A stretch of DNA of 64,000 nt from Phycisphaerae bacterium (GCA_028714855.1 JAQTLP010000008.1:1-64000), one strand, 5' to 3'; shown: positions 8,414-18,350, numbered from the stretch's first letter. The notes: generated from the sequence alone by a model not told the origin. A program made the numbers and translations.

Positions 8414-9877
8414 TTATTCGGAGACAGGCCTAAGAAGCGGAAACAGCACTACGTCACGAATGCTCGTAGCACCGGTTAAAACCATCGCCAATCTGTCAAT
8501 TCCAATACCCAGCCCCCCTGCCGGCGGCATACCATACTTCAGCGCAGTTATAAAATCGGCGTCCATCGTCGCCATCGTTTCTTCCTGCCCGCGAAGCTGG
8601 ATTTTGAAGTTCTCCTCCTGAACCGCAGGGTCATTCAGCTCCGTATATGCGTTAGCAAGCTCCATCCCCGCTATATAAAGCTCAAATCGTTCTGCATATT
8701 TCGGATTATCTTTTTTACATTTTGTCAACGGACACAATGCTGCCGGATAATCCATTACAAACGTCGGCGAAATCAATCTCTCCTCAACCGTCGCCTCGAA
8801 CACCTCATTGACAACCACCGCATCGTCCATACTCGCTTCATTTAAACCGAGCTTCTTCGCCTTTGCCCTGACAGAACCGGTATCGTCAACATCGCAGCCG
8901 CCGTATTCCTTTAATAACTCCGCATACGTCGCCCGCCGCCACGGCCTCGAATAATCAACCGTAACTTCACCAAATTGAACCTGCTCGCCGCCGCAATATT
9001 TCTCCACCAGCAGGCAGATAAGCTCCTCGGTCAAATCCATCATCACTTTGTAATCAGCGTATGCCTGATACAACTCCAGCATCGTAAATTCCGGGTTGTG
9101 CCGCGTGCTAAGCCCTTCGTTGCGGAAGTTGCGGTTTATCTCGAAAACTTTCTCCATCCCGCCCACAAGAAGCCGCTTCAAAAACAGCTCCGGCGCAATC
9201 CTCAAAAACAAATCCATATCCAGCGTATTATGATGCGTGATAAACGGCTTCGCCGCCGCTCCCCCTGCTATCGTTTGCATCATCGGCGTCTCGACTTCCA
9301 TAAAACCGCGGCCGGTCAAATACTCACGCACCGTCCGCAGAATCGCGCTTCGCTTCCTGAATAATTCCATCACATCAGGATTGGCCCACAAATCCACATA
9401 CCTCTGCCGGTAACGCAGGTCGATATCCGACAAACCGTGAAATTTCTCCGGCGGCGGCAAAAGCGATTTGCTCAGCAATGTTACTTTGTCGGCCCATATA
9501 GTAATCTCCCCCGTTTTGGTCTTTCCTAATTGCCCCTCAGTCCCGATTACATCGCCAAGCTCAAGCAGCTTGGCAAGCGACCATTGCTCACCCAGCAGCT
9601 TTTTGCTCAGGCCCGTCTGGATAATCCCGCTCCAGTCACGCAGCGTTATAAAAATCAGGCTGCCGATGTCCCTCAGCAGCACAATCCTGCCGGCACATTT
9701 GGCTCGCTGGCTCTCATCGCCATCCTTAAACCTCGTTTTAATATCACAGGATTGCTCCGCCCCTTCGTATTTACCGCCATAAGGGTCAATACCCAATTCT
9801 CTGATACGAGACAGCTTTTCCTGCCTCTGCCGTTCAAATTGGCTTATTTCCTGCTTTGCCAAATGCTCACACCTCAC
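8414..9877 (-). CDS. lysS: Lysyl-tRNA synthetase, class II
   Basis: It charges tRNA-Lys with lysine. The 487-residue product has the N-terminal OB-fold anticodon-binding domain (about residues 60-150) followed by a class II catalytic core. Motif 2 is visible as FRNEGLSTRHNPEF and motif 3 as GLGIGIDRLAMVL near the C terminus. The listed start is a GTG at 9877 whose first base is the last base of the upstream stop (TAGTG). A TTG at 9862 (product MAKQEISQ) with GAGGTGTGAG in front of it is a real alternative, so the first five residues are uncertain. It is the only tRNA synthetase in the window and is embedded in an envelope-biogenesis run. Confidence 0.93.
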   Translation of the reverse strand: MRCEHLAKQEISQFERQRQEKLSRIRELGIDPYGGKYEGAEQSCDIKTRFKDGDESQRAKCAGRIVLLRDIGSLIFITLRDWSGIIQTGLSKKLLGEQWSLAKLLELGDVIGTEGQLGKTKTGEITIWADKVTLLSKSLLPPPEKFHGLSDIDLRYRQRYVDLWANPDVMELFRKRSAILRTVREYLTGRGFMEVETPMMQTIAGGAAAKPFITHHNTLDMDLFLRIAPELFLKRLLVGGMEKVFEINRNFRNEGLSTRHNPEFTMLELYQAYADYKVMMDLTEELICLLVEKYCGGEQVQFGEVTVDYSRPWRRATYAELLKEYGGCDVDDTGSVRAKAKKLGLNEASMDDAVVVNEVFEATVEERLISPTFVMDYPAALCPLTKCKKDNPKYAERFELYIAGMELANAYTELNDPAVQEENFKIQLRGQEETMATMDADFITALKYGMPPAGGLGIGIDRLAMVLTGATSIRDVVLFPLLRPVSE

Positions 9878-12087
9878 TACTTCCTGATTTCAGAACTCTC
9901 CTCAATTAATTTGCTCCTAACGACCAAAAGCCCGACCGTCAGCTGGGGATCTGCTGCTAAACTTTCTTCGACTGTATGCTTTTTCAGCGGCGCCGCCTCT
10001 TTATCGCGGTCGGCTCTCACCAGCACGTCGTTATCCCTCTGCACATCAAACATCTTTTTAATTTCATCGCTCCTCAATTTCACCTCGACAGCCGGCCCGA
10101 CACCCCAATCATCCTTCCCCTCTTTTTTCACTTCATCCTGGCTCTTGACCCTTTGGCCTGAAGGTAAATAATAATACGCCATCGTATATTTTAACTGTGC
10201 TCCTCCCTTGGGATACGAGATTATCCCTTGCACGCTCCCTTTGCCGTGTGTCCTTTCGCCAACCAAAACCGCCCGGTTATGGAGCGGGTCCGCCAGCGCT
10301 CCGGCCACAATCTCTGAAGCGCTCGCAGAATAACTATTTATCAGTATAACTAACGGATAATTTGGATGAGTTCCTTCCTTACGTGCCCACGCGTATGTCG
10401 ATGACACCCACGACCGGGGCCGTGTTATCACTATCGGACCTTCTTCGAGAAACTTGTCGGCTACCTCTATCGCCATATTTAAAAGTCCGCCGCTATTAAA
10501 TCGCAAATCCAAAATCAAGCCGTTCAAACCTTCAGCCTCAAGCTGATTGAGGACATCTTCAAAGTCAGAAGCGGTCTTCTCGGAAAAACTGGTAATGTGG
10601 ACATAACCGATTTTCCTGCTTGTATCAATCATATACAGCCATTTGCCGGTTTCGGTCCTTTCCCAGCCCCGGATTGTCGGGACAGTTATCTTGGCCCGGG
10701 TTATGGTAATGTCCCTCGTCTCGTCCTCACCCGCTCGCCTTATCGTCAATCTCACTTGTGTACCCGCTTTACCGGTAATATTCTTAACAGCGCACGAAAG
10801 ACTCATGTCCTTCGTTTCAACTCCGTCTATGTTTTCTATCATGTCCTCCGCATCGAGACCGGAGTAGTATGCAGGAGTATCAGGCAAAAGACTCGACACC
10901 GTCAGCTGCCCTTTTTCTTTTGAAATCTCTATGCCGATACCCGTAAATTCATTGGTCATCATCTTTTCAAAATCATCCGTCTGCTTGGGCCAAACTATAA
11001 CCGTATAAGGGTCTAGTGCGGACAGCGCCGCCTCCGCAAACTGTGTAATCAGTAGCTGTGTGGGTAATTCCACAGTTGTTGTGTTCAGCGTCAGCACCTT
11101 TTCAAAAATAGCTATAAACTTATCTTTACTCACTTCCATCGGCGAATTCTCTATTTCATCCAAAATCGCCTTCAGGCCGCGCGACCACGCCGAAAGCCGG
11201 TTCTCGTCGCTGCTGACATCTGATTCAGCCAATGAGCGGCGAGCTTCTGGCGACAAATTCGTCACCTCAGCCAGCAATTCGCAGCGTTTGACAGCTTTAA
11301 TCGCCATCTGGCGATAATCAATAATGCTGCTGACGTAATCTAATCTCAGCGCCTCAATCGACCGCGTAAACATCTCTTTCTTCACGTTTTCGAAACGTTC
11401 CTTGCGGCTCTCACAGGGACTATCTTGAAATAACGCCGCTATATTGGCCTTTTCTATAAGCTGCTCCGCATGGTCGGAATACGCCGTATTATTTTCATCA
11501 ATGACCTGCAGCCAGCTGTAGCATATCGCGTATGCGTCAAGCCACTTGCCCTTCGACTCCAACTCACTTGCTTTATCTATCGCTTTTTGAAAACTCTGCT
11601 GTGTGAATGGCTCAGACAATAGTTCTGCCTTTTGTGCTTTATCTGCAAACTCGCTCACCTTCGCAATAACCGACATCGCCTTTGAAATATCATTTACATC
11701 GTTCACGTCGCTCACATCGTTGGCCTCTGCCGCAACCCAAAGCTTCTCCAGTTCAGCCAACCTCTCCGCGTATGCATCCTCCCGGGCCGACTTGCGATGC
11801 TCGGTTATATCCTTGTATTCCTGCACAATCTCCGCTAATTGACTCAGTTGAGATTGTACGGCCTCTCTGCTGCCGGCCGAATTTATCAGCTCGCCTGCTG
11901 TATCAAATTTGCCTTCGGCAATCAGCTCACAAGCTGTTTTAACAGCGTTGGCATCTGCCGTCCCAGCTTTCGGTATTTCGACAGGCGCTGGTCTTTTCGG
12001 CACCCCGCAGCCAATCAACCCGCAAAAAAACGCCGCAAAACAAACCGGCAAAATCAAATATTTACTTCTCGCTCGCAGATCTCGCAT
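9877..12087 (-). CDS. S41-family C-terminal processing protease, lipoprotein
   Basis: A CtpA/Prc-type serine protease anchored as a lipoprotein. The lipobox LIGC (Cys27) ends the signal sequence. Residues 40-350 form an unusual, mostly helical N-terminal region with the repeat DVSDVNDVND near 124. A PDZ domain spans about 380-465 and the S41 catalytic domain about 490-660. The expected Ser-Lys dyad is Ser589 in SASASE and Lys616 in THGKGSVQ. Family members trim C termini or degrade periplasmic proteins. At 736 residues it is much longer than CtpA (about 400) and nearer Prc in size, although the extension does not look like Prc. The stop overlaps the lysS start by one base. Confidence 0.87.
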   Translation of the reverse strand: MRDLRARSKYLILPVCFAAFFCGLIGCGVPKRPAPVEIPKAGTADANAVKTACELIAEGKFDTAGELINSAGSREAVQSQLSQLAEIVQEYKDITEHRKSAREDAYAERLAELEKLWVAAEANDVSDVNDVNDISKAMSVIAKVSEFADKAQKAELLSEPFTQQSFQKAIDKASELESKGKWLDAYAICYSWLQVIDENNTAYSDHAEQLIEKANIAALFQDSPCESRKERFENVKKEMFTRSIEALRLDYVSSIIDYRQMAIKAVKRCELLAEVTNLSPEARRSLAESDVSSDENRLSAWSRGLKAILDEIENSPMEVSKDKFIAIFEKVLTLNTTTVELPTQLLITQFAEAALSALDPYTVIVWPKQTDDFEKMMTNEFTGIGIEISKEKGQLTVSSLLPDTPAYYSGLDAEDMIENIDGVETKDMSLSCAVKNITGKAGTQVRLTIRRAGEDETRDITITRAKITVPTIRGWERTETGKWLYMIDTSRKIGYVHITSFSEKTASDFEDVLNQLEAEGLNGLILDLRFNSGGLLNMAIEVADKFLEEGPIVITRPRSWVSSTYAWARKEGTHPNYPLVILINSYSASASEIVAGALADPLHNRAVLVGERTHGKGSVQGIISYPKGGAQLKYTMAYYYLPSGQRVKSQDEVKKEGKDDWGVGPAVEVKLRSDEIKKMFDVQRDNDVLVRADRDKEAAPLKKHTVEESLAADPQLTVGLLVVRSKLIEESSEIRK

Positions 12088-12119
12088 CTAAGCTTTTGGT
12101 ATAAAATTCAAATTTCTTG

Positions 12120-13070
12120 TCAACTGCACTCCGCCGCTTTGCCGGCACATCCTAAAACATGCAGCTTGTGCTTAACCATCGCTTTAATAGCATCCCTGCC
12201 TGGGCCAAGGTATTTACGCGGGTCAAACTCTGCGGGCTTCTCCGCAAAAACCTGCCTGATTTTAGCCGTTAGAGCCATTCGCAAATCCGTATCGATATTG
12301 ACCTTGCACACCGCCATCTTCGCCGCCCTGCTTATTGCCTCCTCAGGAACGCCCATAGCATCAGGCATCTTGCCGCCATACTTATTGATAAGGTCCTTGA
12401 ATTCCTTTAGCACACTGCTTGAACCGTGCATAACTAACGGAAATCCGGGCAGCTTATCGGCTATCTTCTGTATAATATCGAAGGCCAGCTTCGGCTCACT
12501 TTTGAACTTATAGGCGCCGTGGCTGGTCCCGCACGCTACCGCCAGCGAGTCACAGCCGCTTTTCTCGACAAACTCTATTGCCTGCTCAGGGTCCGTCAGG
12601 TGTTTGGCAATATCGTCCATACTAACGCCCACAACGTGCTCTTCAATTCCGCCTAACTGACCCAACTCTGCCTCTACTGACACGTTATGACTATGTGCAT
12701 ACTCTACTACTTGTCTGGTGACTCGAATGTTCTCTTCGAATGGCAGCTTCGAGGCGTCTATCATAACCGACGTAAAACCGTCATCCACAAATTGCTTACA
12801 CGTCTCGAAATTATCGCCGTGGTCCAGATGTGTAACAATAGGAATATCAGGATTCTCTGCTACTGCCACGTTGATAATAGCGTTCAAGTAGCTGTTTTTC
12901 GCATAATCTCGCGCACCCCTCGATATCTGCAAAATCAGCGGGGCCTTCTCCTCGGCTACCGCGTCAACAATACCCTGTGTGATTTCCATATTGTTTACAT
13001 TAAACGCACCTATTGCATAGCCGCCCTTATATGCCATCTTAAACATTTTCTCCGTGCCAACCAACGCCAT
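12120..13070 (-). CDS. fba: Class II fructose-bisphosphate aldolase
   Basis: A zinc-dependent aldolase that splits fructose 1,6-bisphosphate to dihydroxyacetone phosphate and glyceraldehyde 3-phosphate, and runs in reverse in gluconeogenesis. The ATG at 13070 has AAGGAG just upstream; the open frame extends 48 bases further but without a ribosome binding site. Expected zinc and catalytic residues are visible: Asp83-His84 in HLDHG, His184 in GTSHGAYK and His215 in VMHGSSS. The length of 316 residues suits the FbaA/GatY class; the tagatose-bisphosphate aldolase branch cannot be excluded. It lies between lptD and the S41 protease, all on the minus strand. Confidence 0.88.
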   Translation of the reverse strand: MALVGTEKMFKMAYKGGYAIGAFNVNNMEITQGIVDAVAEEKAPLILQISRGARDYAKNSYLNAIINVAVAENPDIPIVTHLDHGDNFETCKQFVDDGFTSVMIDASKLPFEENIRVTRQVVEYAHSHNVSVEAELGQLGGIEEHVVGVSMDDIAKHLTDPEQAIEFVEKSGCDSLAVACGTSHGAYKFKSEPKLAFDIIQKIADKLPGFPLVMHGSSSVLKEFKDLINKYGGKMPDAMGVPEEAISRAAKMAVCKVNIDTDLRMALTAKIRQVFAEKPAEFDPRKYLGPGRDAIKAMVKHKLHVLGCAGKAAECS

Positions 13071-13144
13071 ATCTTTTCTCCTTATAAAACTAAAATCCAA
13101 AAACCATAAAAAGTCCAAAAAACTTAATATATTTTCTGCCGCTT

Positions 13145-16100
13145 TTAATATTCCGCCGGCCCGGTCATACCCGTATATTTTCTACCTCCAGTCCCCATCT
13201 CCGGAACGCCTTGAGGCCATATACTAAACACTACAGACTGCCTGTCCAGCGATTCATCAGCGCTGAATGTAAGGCCGTAATACATCCTGTGATACCGCCG
13301 CAACAGCGTTACATCGCTTCGAACATTTAGACCATAGTCAAAGTCATACTCCTGTGCAAAAATAATCGTATATCGCGGGTCAAGAACGTAAGTAGCTGCA
13401 AAAACGAACGCATTCGAACCCTCCTCGTCCAGAACCCTCACGCGCCTCAAATATCTGCTCCCTATATAATAGCTCAAATTAGGCCAGCATAAATGAGAAA
13501 AACCAATATTAAATTGCTGGATCGCCATGCTTTGAATATCAAAATTCAAATCGGAGAGTACCGCCGAAGTATCACTCATACGCCAGATATAGTCGGCGCT
13601 GAAGTAATCACGTCTCGGCCCCCAATTCTCAAACCTGTGAAGACCCGTCGCCCTAACCCCGTCATGGCTAATCAAATCCCCGTTAAATATCTCAGGGGCC
13701 GAAAGCACCCGCATAGGCACAATCGGACGCGCCCAGATATATCGGTCGGGACTCGCTTCTTCCGCATCGCCGGTATTGCTCAGCCACGTAACCTCCGTAT
13801 CCAAACGCATCCACTCAACTGTCCGCTGTGCGCCTTCACGACCACGCTTGGTTAGCAGCCGCTGAGAGATACCTGCACTCAACGCATCACGCTGCTCCAC
13901 AGCATCATCGCTCTCCTCATAAACGACCGCCGTCAGGTATGGTCTTACAATATGACGCAATTGACTCAAATCCCAGAGCCGGCTCTTCACATCAGGATAA
14001 ACCTTCCAGTATGGCCGCGGAAAAACTCGGACTCCAGCCTCTCCAATCCAGACGTCCTTATCTCCAAAACTGCCCGTATTGCTGCCGTCAACAAGCGTTC
14101 TTGTAAAACCGCTGCGGTTGTCATAACCGAACGTCCCTGCCACATACGGGATGACCTTAAACGATCCCGCCTGGATCGGCATATCAAGCTCTGTCCGATG
14201 CGATGCAAACGTAAACCGATCTTCGCTGATGTTCGTCAAATTCGTCGCAATGGCCGGCGTCGCACCTAAAACTATCGGCTGAGAATGGTCCTTGCCTATC
14301 CTCTGACGCAGCCGGCCTATCTCGCTGTCGCTGTATAAAGTGAACCGGTCCTCAAAAAGCGACTGGCCCGTCAGGTGAAATTCGGCGCTGGGCAGCTCCT
14401 CCAGCTCATCGGCAAAATTATTTATCCGCCCTTTGCCTAAAATAGACAGAGCCCAGTTGTCCTGAAGACGCTTCAGGTGAACATACGTCTCCTGCTTTTC
14501 GCCGGTGTTAAACTCCCTGCGATAAAAACTCTCGAGAAAATTCTCGTCGGAGAGATAACTAACCCCGGTCGTAAGCTGCCAGTTATAGGGCAGAAACTGC
14601 CTGTGCCGCCACGTAAGCCGACCACGAAGCCCTTTGTCCGGCTCAAGGTCTTTTCGACTGCTAATCCTGCCCAGTCTGTCTTCTCCGTGGTCGCTAATCA
14701 CATACCCTAAAAGCTTGCCGTAATAATTCTCTCTGTCATAATTAATGTCAACGCCGCTGCCAAACCCGCGCTTGCTGTAATAATCAAGCAAAAGAGTGCT
14801 GTCCGTCCCCTCAGGCTCGCGAAGCCCCAGCAGACGGGACAAATACCAGCGACTCTCAACAAATGTCCCGAAAGTGTTGTCACGACCGGCACTTATTTTT
14901 TTAATAGGAATATCCGGTCTTTCAAAGTTAGCTCGCATACCCGGCCAATAGAATAGCGTCCTTTTGCCGGCCTTAAAACGAACATCACGCATCTCCACAT
15001 CATAACTGCTCCTTGAGACACGGCCCTTCTGGGCGTCGATAGCCGTCGTATCGGAAATAACTACTTTTGAGGTCGTAATAGAAATCTGCGGCAGATAAAA
15101 TTCACTGCTTGTCAGAACGGCGCCCTCGGCAGAAAACTTGTCTTCTGCTATCCGCCGTAACTTCGCCGCACGAACATATATCGGAATACCTCGCTCCACA
15201 TCGAAATTCCTCACCTCTGCATTTACCGCCAGCGCCCTCTTGTCCTGAAAATCATAATACATCTCATCTGACCGAATCGTCCGCTGACCCTCTGTCATCA
15301 CAACGTTCCCGGACATATAAATTGCCTGCACGCCGCCCTCAGTCAAAACTTCCTCGTCCTTGGTTTTCTCTTCGCCGGACAGCGCGGAGCCGGAATAAAA
15401 CATAACTGCCGAATCTGCCTCCAGCTCCAGCAGTCCTCCTGCCTCATCTTGCTTCTGCCACACATAGAACCTGCCCTCAACCGTTGCAACATCTGTCCCA
15501 TCCGGCGCCCTGGTTCGCTCTATCTTTGGTTCAACCTTACCCGCAGGTGCTATATTAACAGGATACGTAAAGCGGGGACCCTTCACTTCCATCTCCGCAA
15601 TCGCTTTAACTGGCTTGGCCGGCTTTCCCTCACCCCCGCCAAACATCATTTCGAGTAAGCCCTGCCGCCGTCGCTTTTCGAGAGCAGGCAAACGCTCTCT
15701 TTCGGCTGCAGCTATCCCTTTTTTAGGGGGTTTTTTCTCTTCGCTCGGTAATTCAGGTGCCTTTACTTCCGCCCAAGCGGGAACCTTCGGCACTATCGCC
15801 GCCTCAGCTTTTTTATAAAGCTCTAATTCTCGAGGGTCGGCAACCTCTCTTTTATCCACCGTTACAAAAACCTCGCCGTCCACATCAAACTGAACTACCA
15901 TCGACCCGCTGTCTTCAACTACTGTCTGGCTCAAATCGGTTGTCTTGGCGCTCTTGCCTTTTTTAACCGACACCCTGCCCTCAAGATATGCATTTACATT
16001 ATAATTAATTCTACTTTCGCCCAAATATTCGGTTTTTGCCCCTTTCACCCAGACTACCGCTTTATTGCTGAAAAATTGATTAGCCCCTACCGACATCGAA

Positions 16101-16315
16101 AATTTGCCTTGGAAGACAAGTATATGCTCGCCGCTGTCGCTCTGGTAGCTTGTAACATCCCGCCCCGACAACTGCAAATCCTGGCCCGCAAAGGCCCGGG
16201 CTTTTTGCTGGGAAACCTCACTCTCAACAGCAAACGAAACTGCCCCGCCTGCCAAAACCAGCACTATCAAAATAAATAACTTTCTCTTTCGCATCCTGGC
16301 GTCTGCGTCTTGCAT
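13145..16315 (-). CDS. lptD: LptD-like outer-membrane LPS-assembly protein
   Basis: A large outer-membrane protein (1056 residues) with the plan of LptD, which with LptE inserts lipopolysaccharide into the outer leaflet. After a signal segment (about 8-30) comes an N-terminal half with OstA/LptA-like beta-jellyroll segments. There are two such stretches, near 40-160 and 240-470, around a Lys/Pro/Glu-rich linker. The C-terminal half (about 480-1050) is an aromatic-rich barrel. The start at 16315 is preceded by GGAG with six-base spacing; an upstream in-frame start at 16375 lies above the predicted transcription start and is rejected, and 16327 is a weaker alternative. The long linker is unlike proteobacterial LptD. 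Confidence 0.72.
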   Translation of the reverse strand: MQDADARMRKRKLFILIVLVLAGGAVSFAVESEVSQQKARAFAGQDLQLSGRDVTSYQSDSGEHILVFQGKFSMSVGANQFFSNKAVVWVKGAKTEYLGESRINYNVNAYLEGRVSVKKGKSAKTTDLSQTVVEDSGSMVVQFDVDGEVFVTVDKREVADPRELELYKKAEAAIVPKVPAWAEVKAPELPSEEKKPPKKGIAAAERERLPALEKRRRQGLLEMMFGGGEGKPAKPVKAIAEMEVKGPRFTYPVNIAPAGKVEPKIERTRAPDGTDVATVEGRFYVWQKQDEAGGLLELEADSAVMFYSGSALSGEEKTKDEEVLTEGGVQAIYMSGNVVMTEGQRTIRSDEMYYDFQDKRALAVNAEVRNFDVERGIPIYVRAAKLRRIAEDKFSAEGAVLTSSEFYLPQISITTSKVVISDTTAIDAQKGRVSRSSYDVEMRDVRFKAGKRTLFYWPGMRANFERPDIPIKKISAGRDNTFGTFVESRWYLSRLLGLREPEGTDSTLLLDYYSKRGFGSGVDINYDRENYYGKLLGYVISDHGEDRLGRISSRKDLEPDKGLRGRLTWRHRQFLPYNWQLTTGVSYLSDENFLESFYRREFNTGEKQETYVHLKRLQDNWALSILGKGRINNFADELEELPSAEFHLTGQSLFEDRFTLYSDSEIGRLRQRIGKDHSQPIVLGATPAIATNLTNISEDRFTFASHRTELDMPIQAGSFKVIPYVAGTFGYDNRSGFTRTLVDGSNTGSFGDKDVWIGEAGVRVFPRPYWKVYPDVKSRLWDLSQLRHIVRPYLTAVVYEESDDAVEQRDALSAGISQRLLTKRGREGAQRTVEWMRLDTEVTWLSNTGDAEEASPDRYIWARPIVPMRVLSAPEIFNGDLISHDGVRATGLHRFENWGPRRDYFSADYIWRMSDTSAVLSDLNFDIQSMAIQQFNIGFSHLCWPNLSYYIGSRYLRRVRVLDEEGSNAFVFAATYVLDPRYTIIFAQEYDFDYGLNVRSDVTLLRRYHRMYYGLTFSADESLDRQSVVFSIWPQGVPEMGTGGRKYTGMTGPAEY

Positions 16316-16355
16316 CCCGTACTCCATTATTTTCTTACGAAATACGCAACACGGA

Positions 16356-16385
16356 ATTATAACCATCTCCCCCAAGCAAAGCCAA
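16356..16385 (-). promoter_or_regulatory. Promoter for the lptD-led run
   Basis: On the minus strand TTGGCT (16385-16380) is followed after 18 bases by a perfect TATAAT (16361-16356). Transcription would begin near 16349, which rules out the frame-opening start at 16375 and supports the one at 16315. Confidence 0.6.
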
Positions 16386-16450
16386 TAAAAAACATAAATA
16401 TGGGAGGCTCTCCTGTCCTGGGCGTGGTCAAAAGTGCCGAATCAAATAGT

Positions 16451-16479
16451 TTGCCACTTACTCCTTGCTGCGGTAAAAT
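16451..16479 (+). promoter_or_regulatory. Promoter for the pilT-like gene
   Basis: TTGCCA (16451-16456), a 17-base spacer and TAAAAT (16474-16479). The ribosome binding site AGAGGTGAT starts at 16511. It is divergent from the lptD promoter, with about 65 bases between the two -35 elements. Confidence 0.6.
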
Positions 16480-16523
16480 GGTTAAAATAAACAACCAAAT
16501 TACTCTAAGTAGAGGTGATATAT

Positions 16524-17663
16524 ATGTCTGAACAATATCCCGCTTCGGCAAAAGTCTATCCAACCGAAAACCTTGGCAAATGGAGCATTCTCGATATGCT
16601 GGCATACTTCGAGGAAAAAGGCGCTATGAGGGTCTCCGATTTACATATCAAAATCGGCGTCCCGCCCGTATATCGCATTGATGGCGAGCTCGTAAAATTC
16701 AAAGGCCTCTCCATAACCGAAGAGATTGCAAAGCAGCTCATTTATCCCCTTTTAAGCGACGAAAAAATAAGCAAGCTCCAGACTCAATACAACGTGGACA
16801 GCTCTTACAGACTCGGCTCTCTTCAATTCCGAATAAACGTCTTTAAAGAAAACGACGGCATCTGCGCCGCAATCAGGGCGCTGTCTCTGCACATCCCGAA
16901 GGTTGAAGAAATCGGATTTCCTAACGACATCTGGGAGGACATCATCGACCGAAAGCAGGGACTTGTCCTCATCACCGGAATCACAGGCGCAGGAAAATCT
17001 ACAACCATTGCCTCGCTAATAGACCGAATCAGCGAGAAACATGCCTGCAGAATCATTACCATCGAAGACCCCATAGAGTATATTTACCAGCAAAAAAATT
17101 CCATAGTCTCCCAGCGCGAACTTGGAAGGGACGTTACTTCCTTCGCTGATGGTCTAAGAGCAATACTTCGCGAAGACCCCGATATAATATTCGTCGGCGA
17201 AATGCGCGACCCCGAAACCATTGCTATGACCCTTATGGCCGCCGAGACAGGTCACCTCGTATTCTCGACACTCCATACAAGAGACGCTACCGGCACCGTA
17301 ACGCGAATCCTCGATTACTTTCCTCCTGACAGGCAAAACGAAGTGCAGAACCAGCTCTCCCTCGGGCTTGCTTACATTATTAGCCAAAAGCTCATACCAA
17401 AAAAAGATGGAAAAGGCCGGCTCATAGCAATGGAAATCCTCAACAACAAAAGCTACGCCTGCGCAAACCTCATCCGATTCGGTAAATTCGAGCAGCTTTA
17501 TTCACAAATGCAGACAAAAACCAAAAGCGGACCCGATGAAAAAATGATAACGATGGAAAAGCACATGTCGATGCTCGTAAAAGAAAACAAAGTTAACCTC
17601 CTTGAAGCTCAAAAATGGGTCAACAATATCACCACCTTTGCCGACGCTATGAAACGAGGCTGA
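16524..17663 (+). CDS. PilT/PilU-type retraction ATPase
   Basis: A hexameric secretion-superfamily ATPase of the PilT type, which depolymerises type IV pili for twitching. Start ATG at 16524 after AGAGGTGAT. The four signature boxes are in order: Walker A GITGAGKST (152-160), Asp box IITIEDPIEY (177-186), Walker B DIIFVGEM (220-227) and His box GHLVFSTLHT (243-252). The N-terminal domain keeps the PilT/PilU-like SDLHI. It is 379 residues, close to PilU in size. No pilus subunit, PilB or PilC gene is adjacent; the nearest relatives in the window are the T2SS genes 22 kb away. It is a single-gene unit between lptD and a minus-strand gene. Confidence 0.87.
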   Translation: MSEQYPASAKVYPTENLGKWSILDMLAYFEEKGAMRVSDLHIKIGVPPVYRIDGELVKFKGLSITEEIAKQLIYPLLSDEKISKLQTQYNVDSSYRLGSLQFRINVFKENDGICAAIRALSLHIPKVEEIGFPNDIWEDIIDRKQGLVLITGITGAGKSTTIASLIDRISEKHACRIITIEDPIEYIYQQKNSIVSQRELGRDVTSFADGLRAILREDPDIIFVGEMRDPETIAMTLMAAETGHLVFSTLHTRDATGTVTRILDYFPPDRQNEVQNQLSLGLAYIISQKLIPKKDGKGRLIAMEILNNKSYACANLIRFGKFEQLYSQMQTKTKSGPDEKMITMEKHMSMLVKENKVNLLEAQKWVNNITTFADAMKRG

Positions 17664-17672
17664 CGCCGCATC

Positions 17673-18350
17673 CTAAAATAATCTCGGTAAAGCAGGACCA
17701 AAATCAGGCACCACCGGCACCTTCTCTCCTTTGCTCTGCCAGAAATACTCCCAATAGGTTTTTTTATCTGATGTAATAGTTATTTTACCGGCCGCGTTGT
17801 ACTCGTTGTCAAGCCAGCCCGTTACATATATCGCGCCGGTTGCGGTTTTAATCTTGTCGGTCTTCGAATTTGTTACGAGAATAAGAGATTCGCCCTTAGC
17901 TATAAAGTAAAGTTTTTTCGGGTCTTCGCCGTCCTTGTCACTGTAAATTTTCGTAGGGTCGATATTACCTTTAAATCGCGACCCCATCACCTCCCATGTT
18001 ATATCAGGCTCAGGGTTGTATTTACCTTCCCAAACACCCTTTATTCGGCCATCTGTCAAAATGAACATATCAACCCCGCCCTTGACATCACCGTTTTCAA
18101 CTATCGCACCCTCAAAACCTAAATTGTCTAAAATCTCGGGTTGTCCCTCATTCGGCTGTTTGACCTTCTCGCTGGACGGAACTAATCGGCGCTCCTCGTT
18201 CCACGGCATACCTGAACCAGACCCGGGCATCAGCGCCATCGGGTCTAACCAGATAAAAACGCCGATAATGCAGACTATAAGAACCATTAGTATAAGAATA
18301 TATCCTCCATGCTCGGAATGTAACGCCTGTTTGGCCTTCTTGGCCCGCAT
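17673..18350 (-). CDS. Single-pass membrane-anchored protein, unknown
   Basis: A 225-residue protein not recognised as a known family. The ATG at 18350 has a strong GGGAGGT ribosome binding site; the longer open frame to 18437 is not needed. Residues 15-37 form one transmembrane helix (YILILMVLIVCIIGVFIWL) after a short basic cytoplasmic tail, so the C-terminal 185 residues should lie outside the membrane. That part is rich in Gly, Asp and Lys with beta-like alternation, has repeated 'G.I' turns and no cysteines, and ends GPALPRLF. It converges with the pilT-like gene nine bases away. A pseudopilin-like role was considered, but there is no prepilin cleavage motif. Confidence 0.6.
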   Translation of the reverse strand: MRAKKAKQALHSEHGGYILILMVLIVCIIGVFIWLDPMALMPGSGSGMPWNEERRLVPSSEKVKQPNEGQPEILDNLGFEGAIVENGDVKGGVDMFILTDGRIKGVWEGKYNPEPDITWEVMGSRFKGNIDPTKIYSDKDGEDPKKLYFIAKGESLILVTNSKTDKIKTATGAIYVTGWLDNEYNAAGKITITSDKKTYWEYFWQSKGEKVPVVPDFGPALPRLF

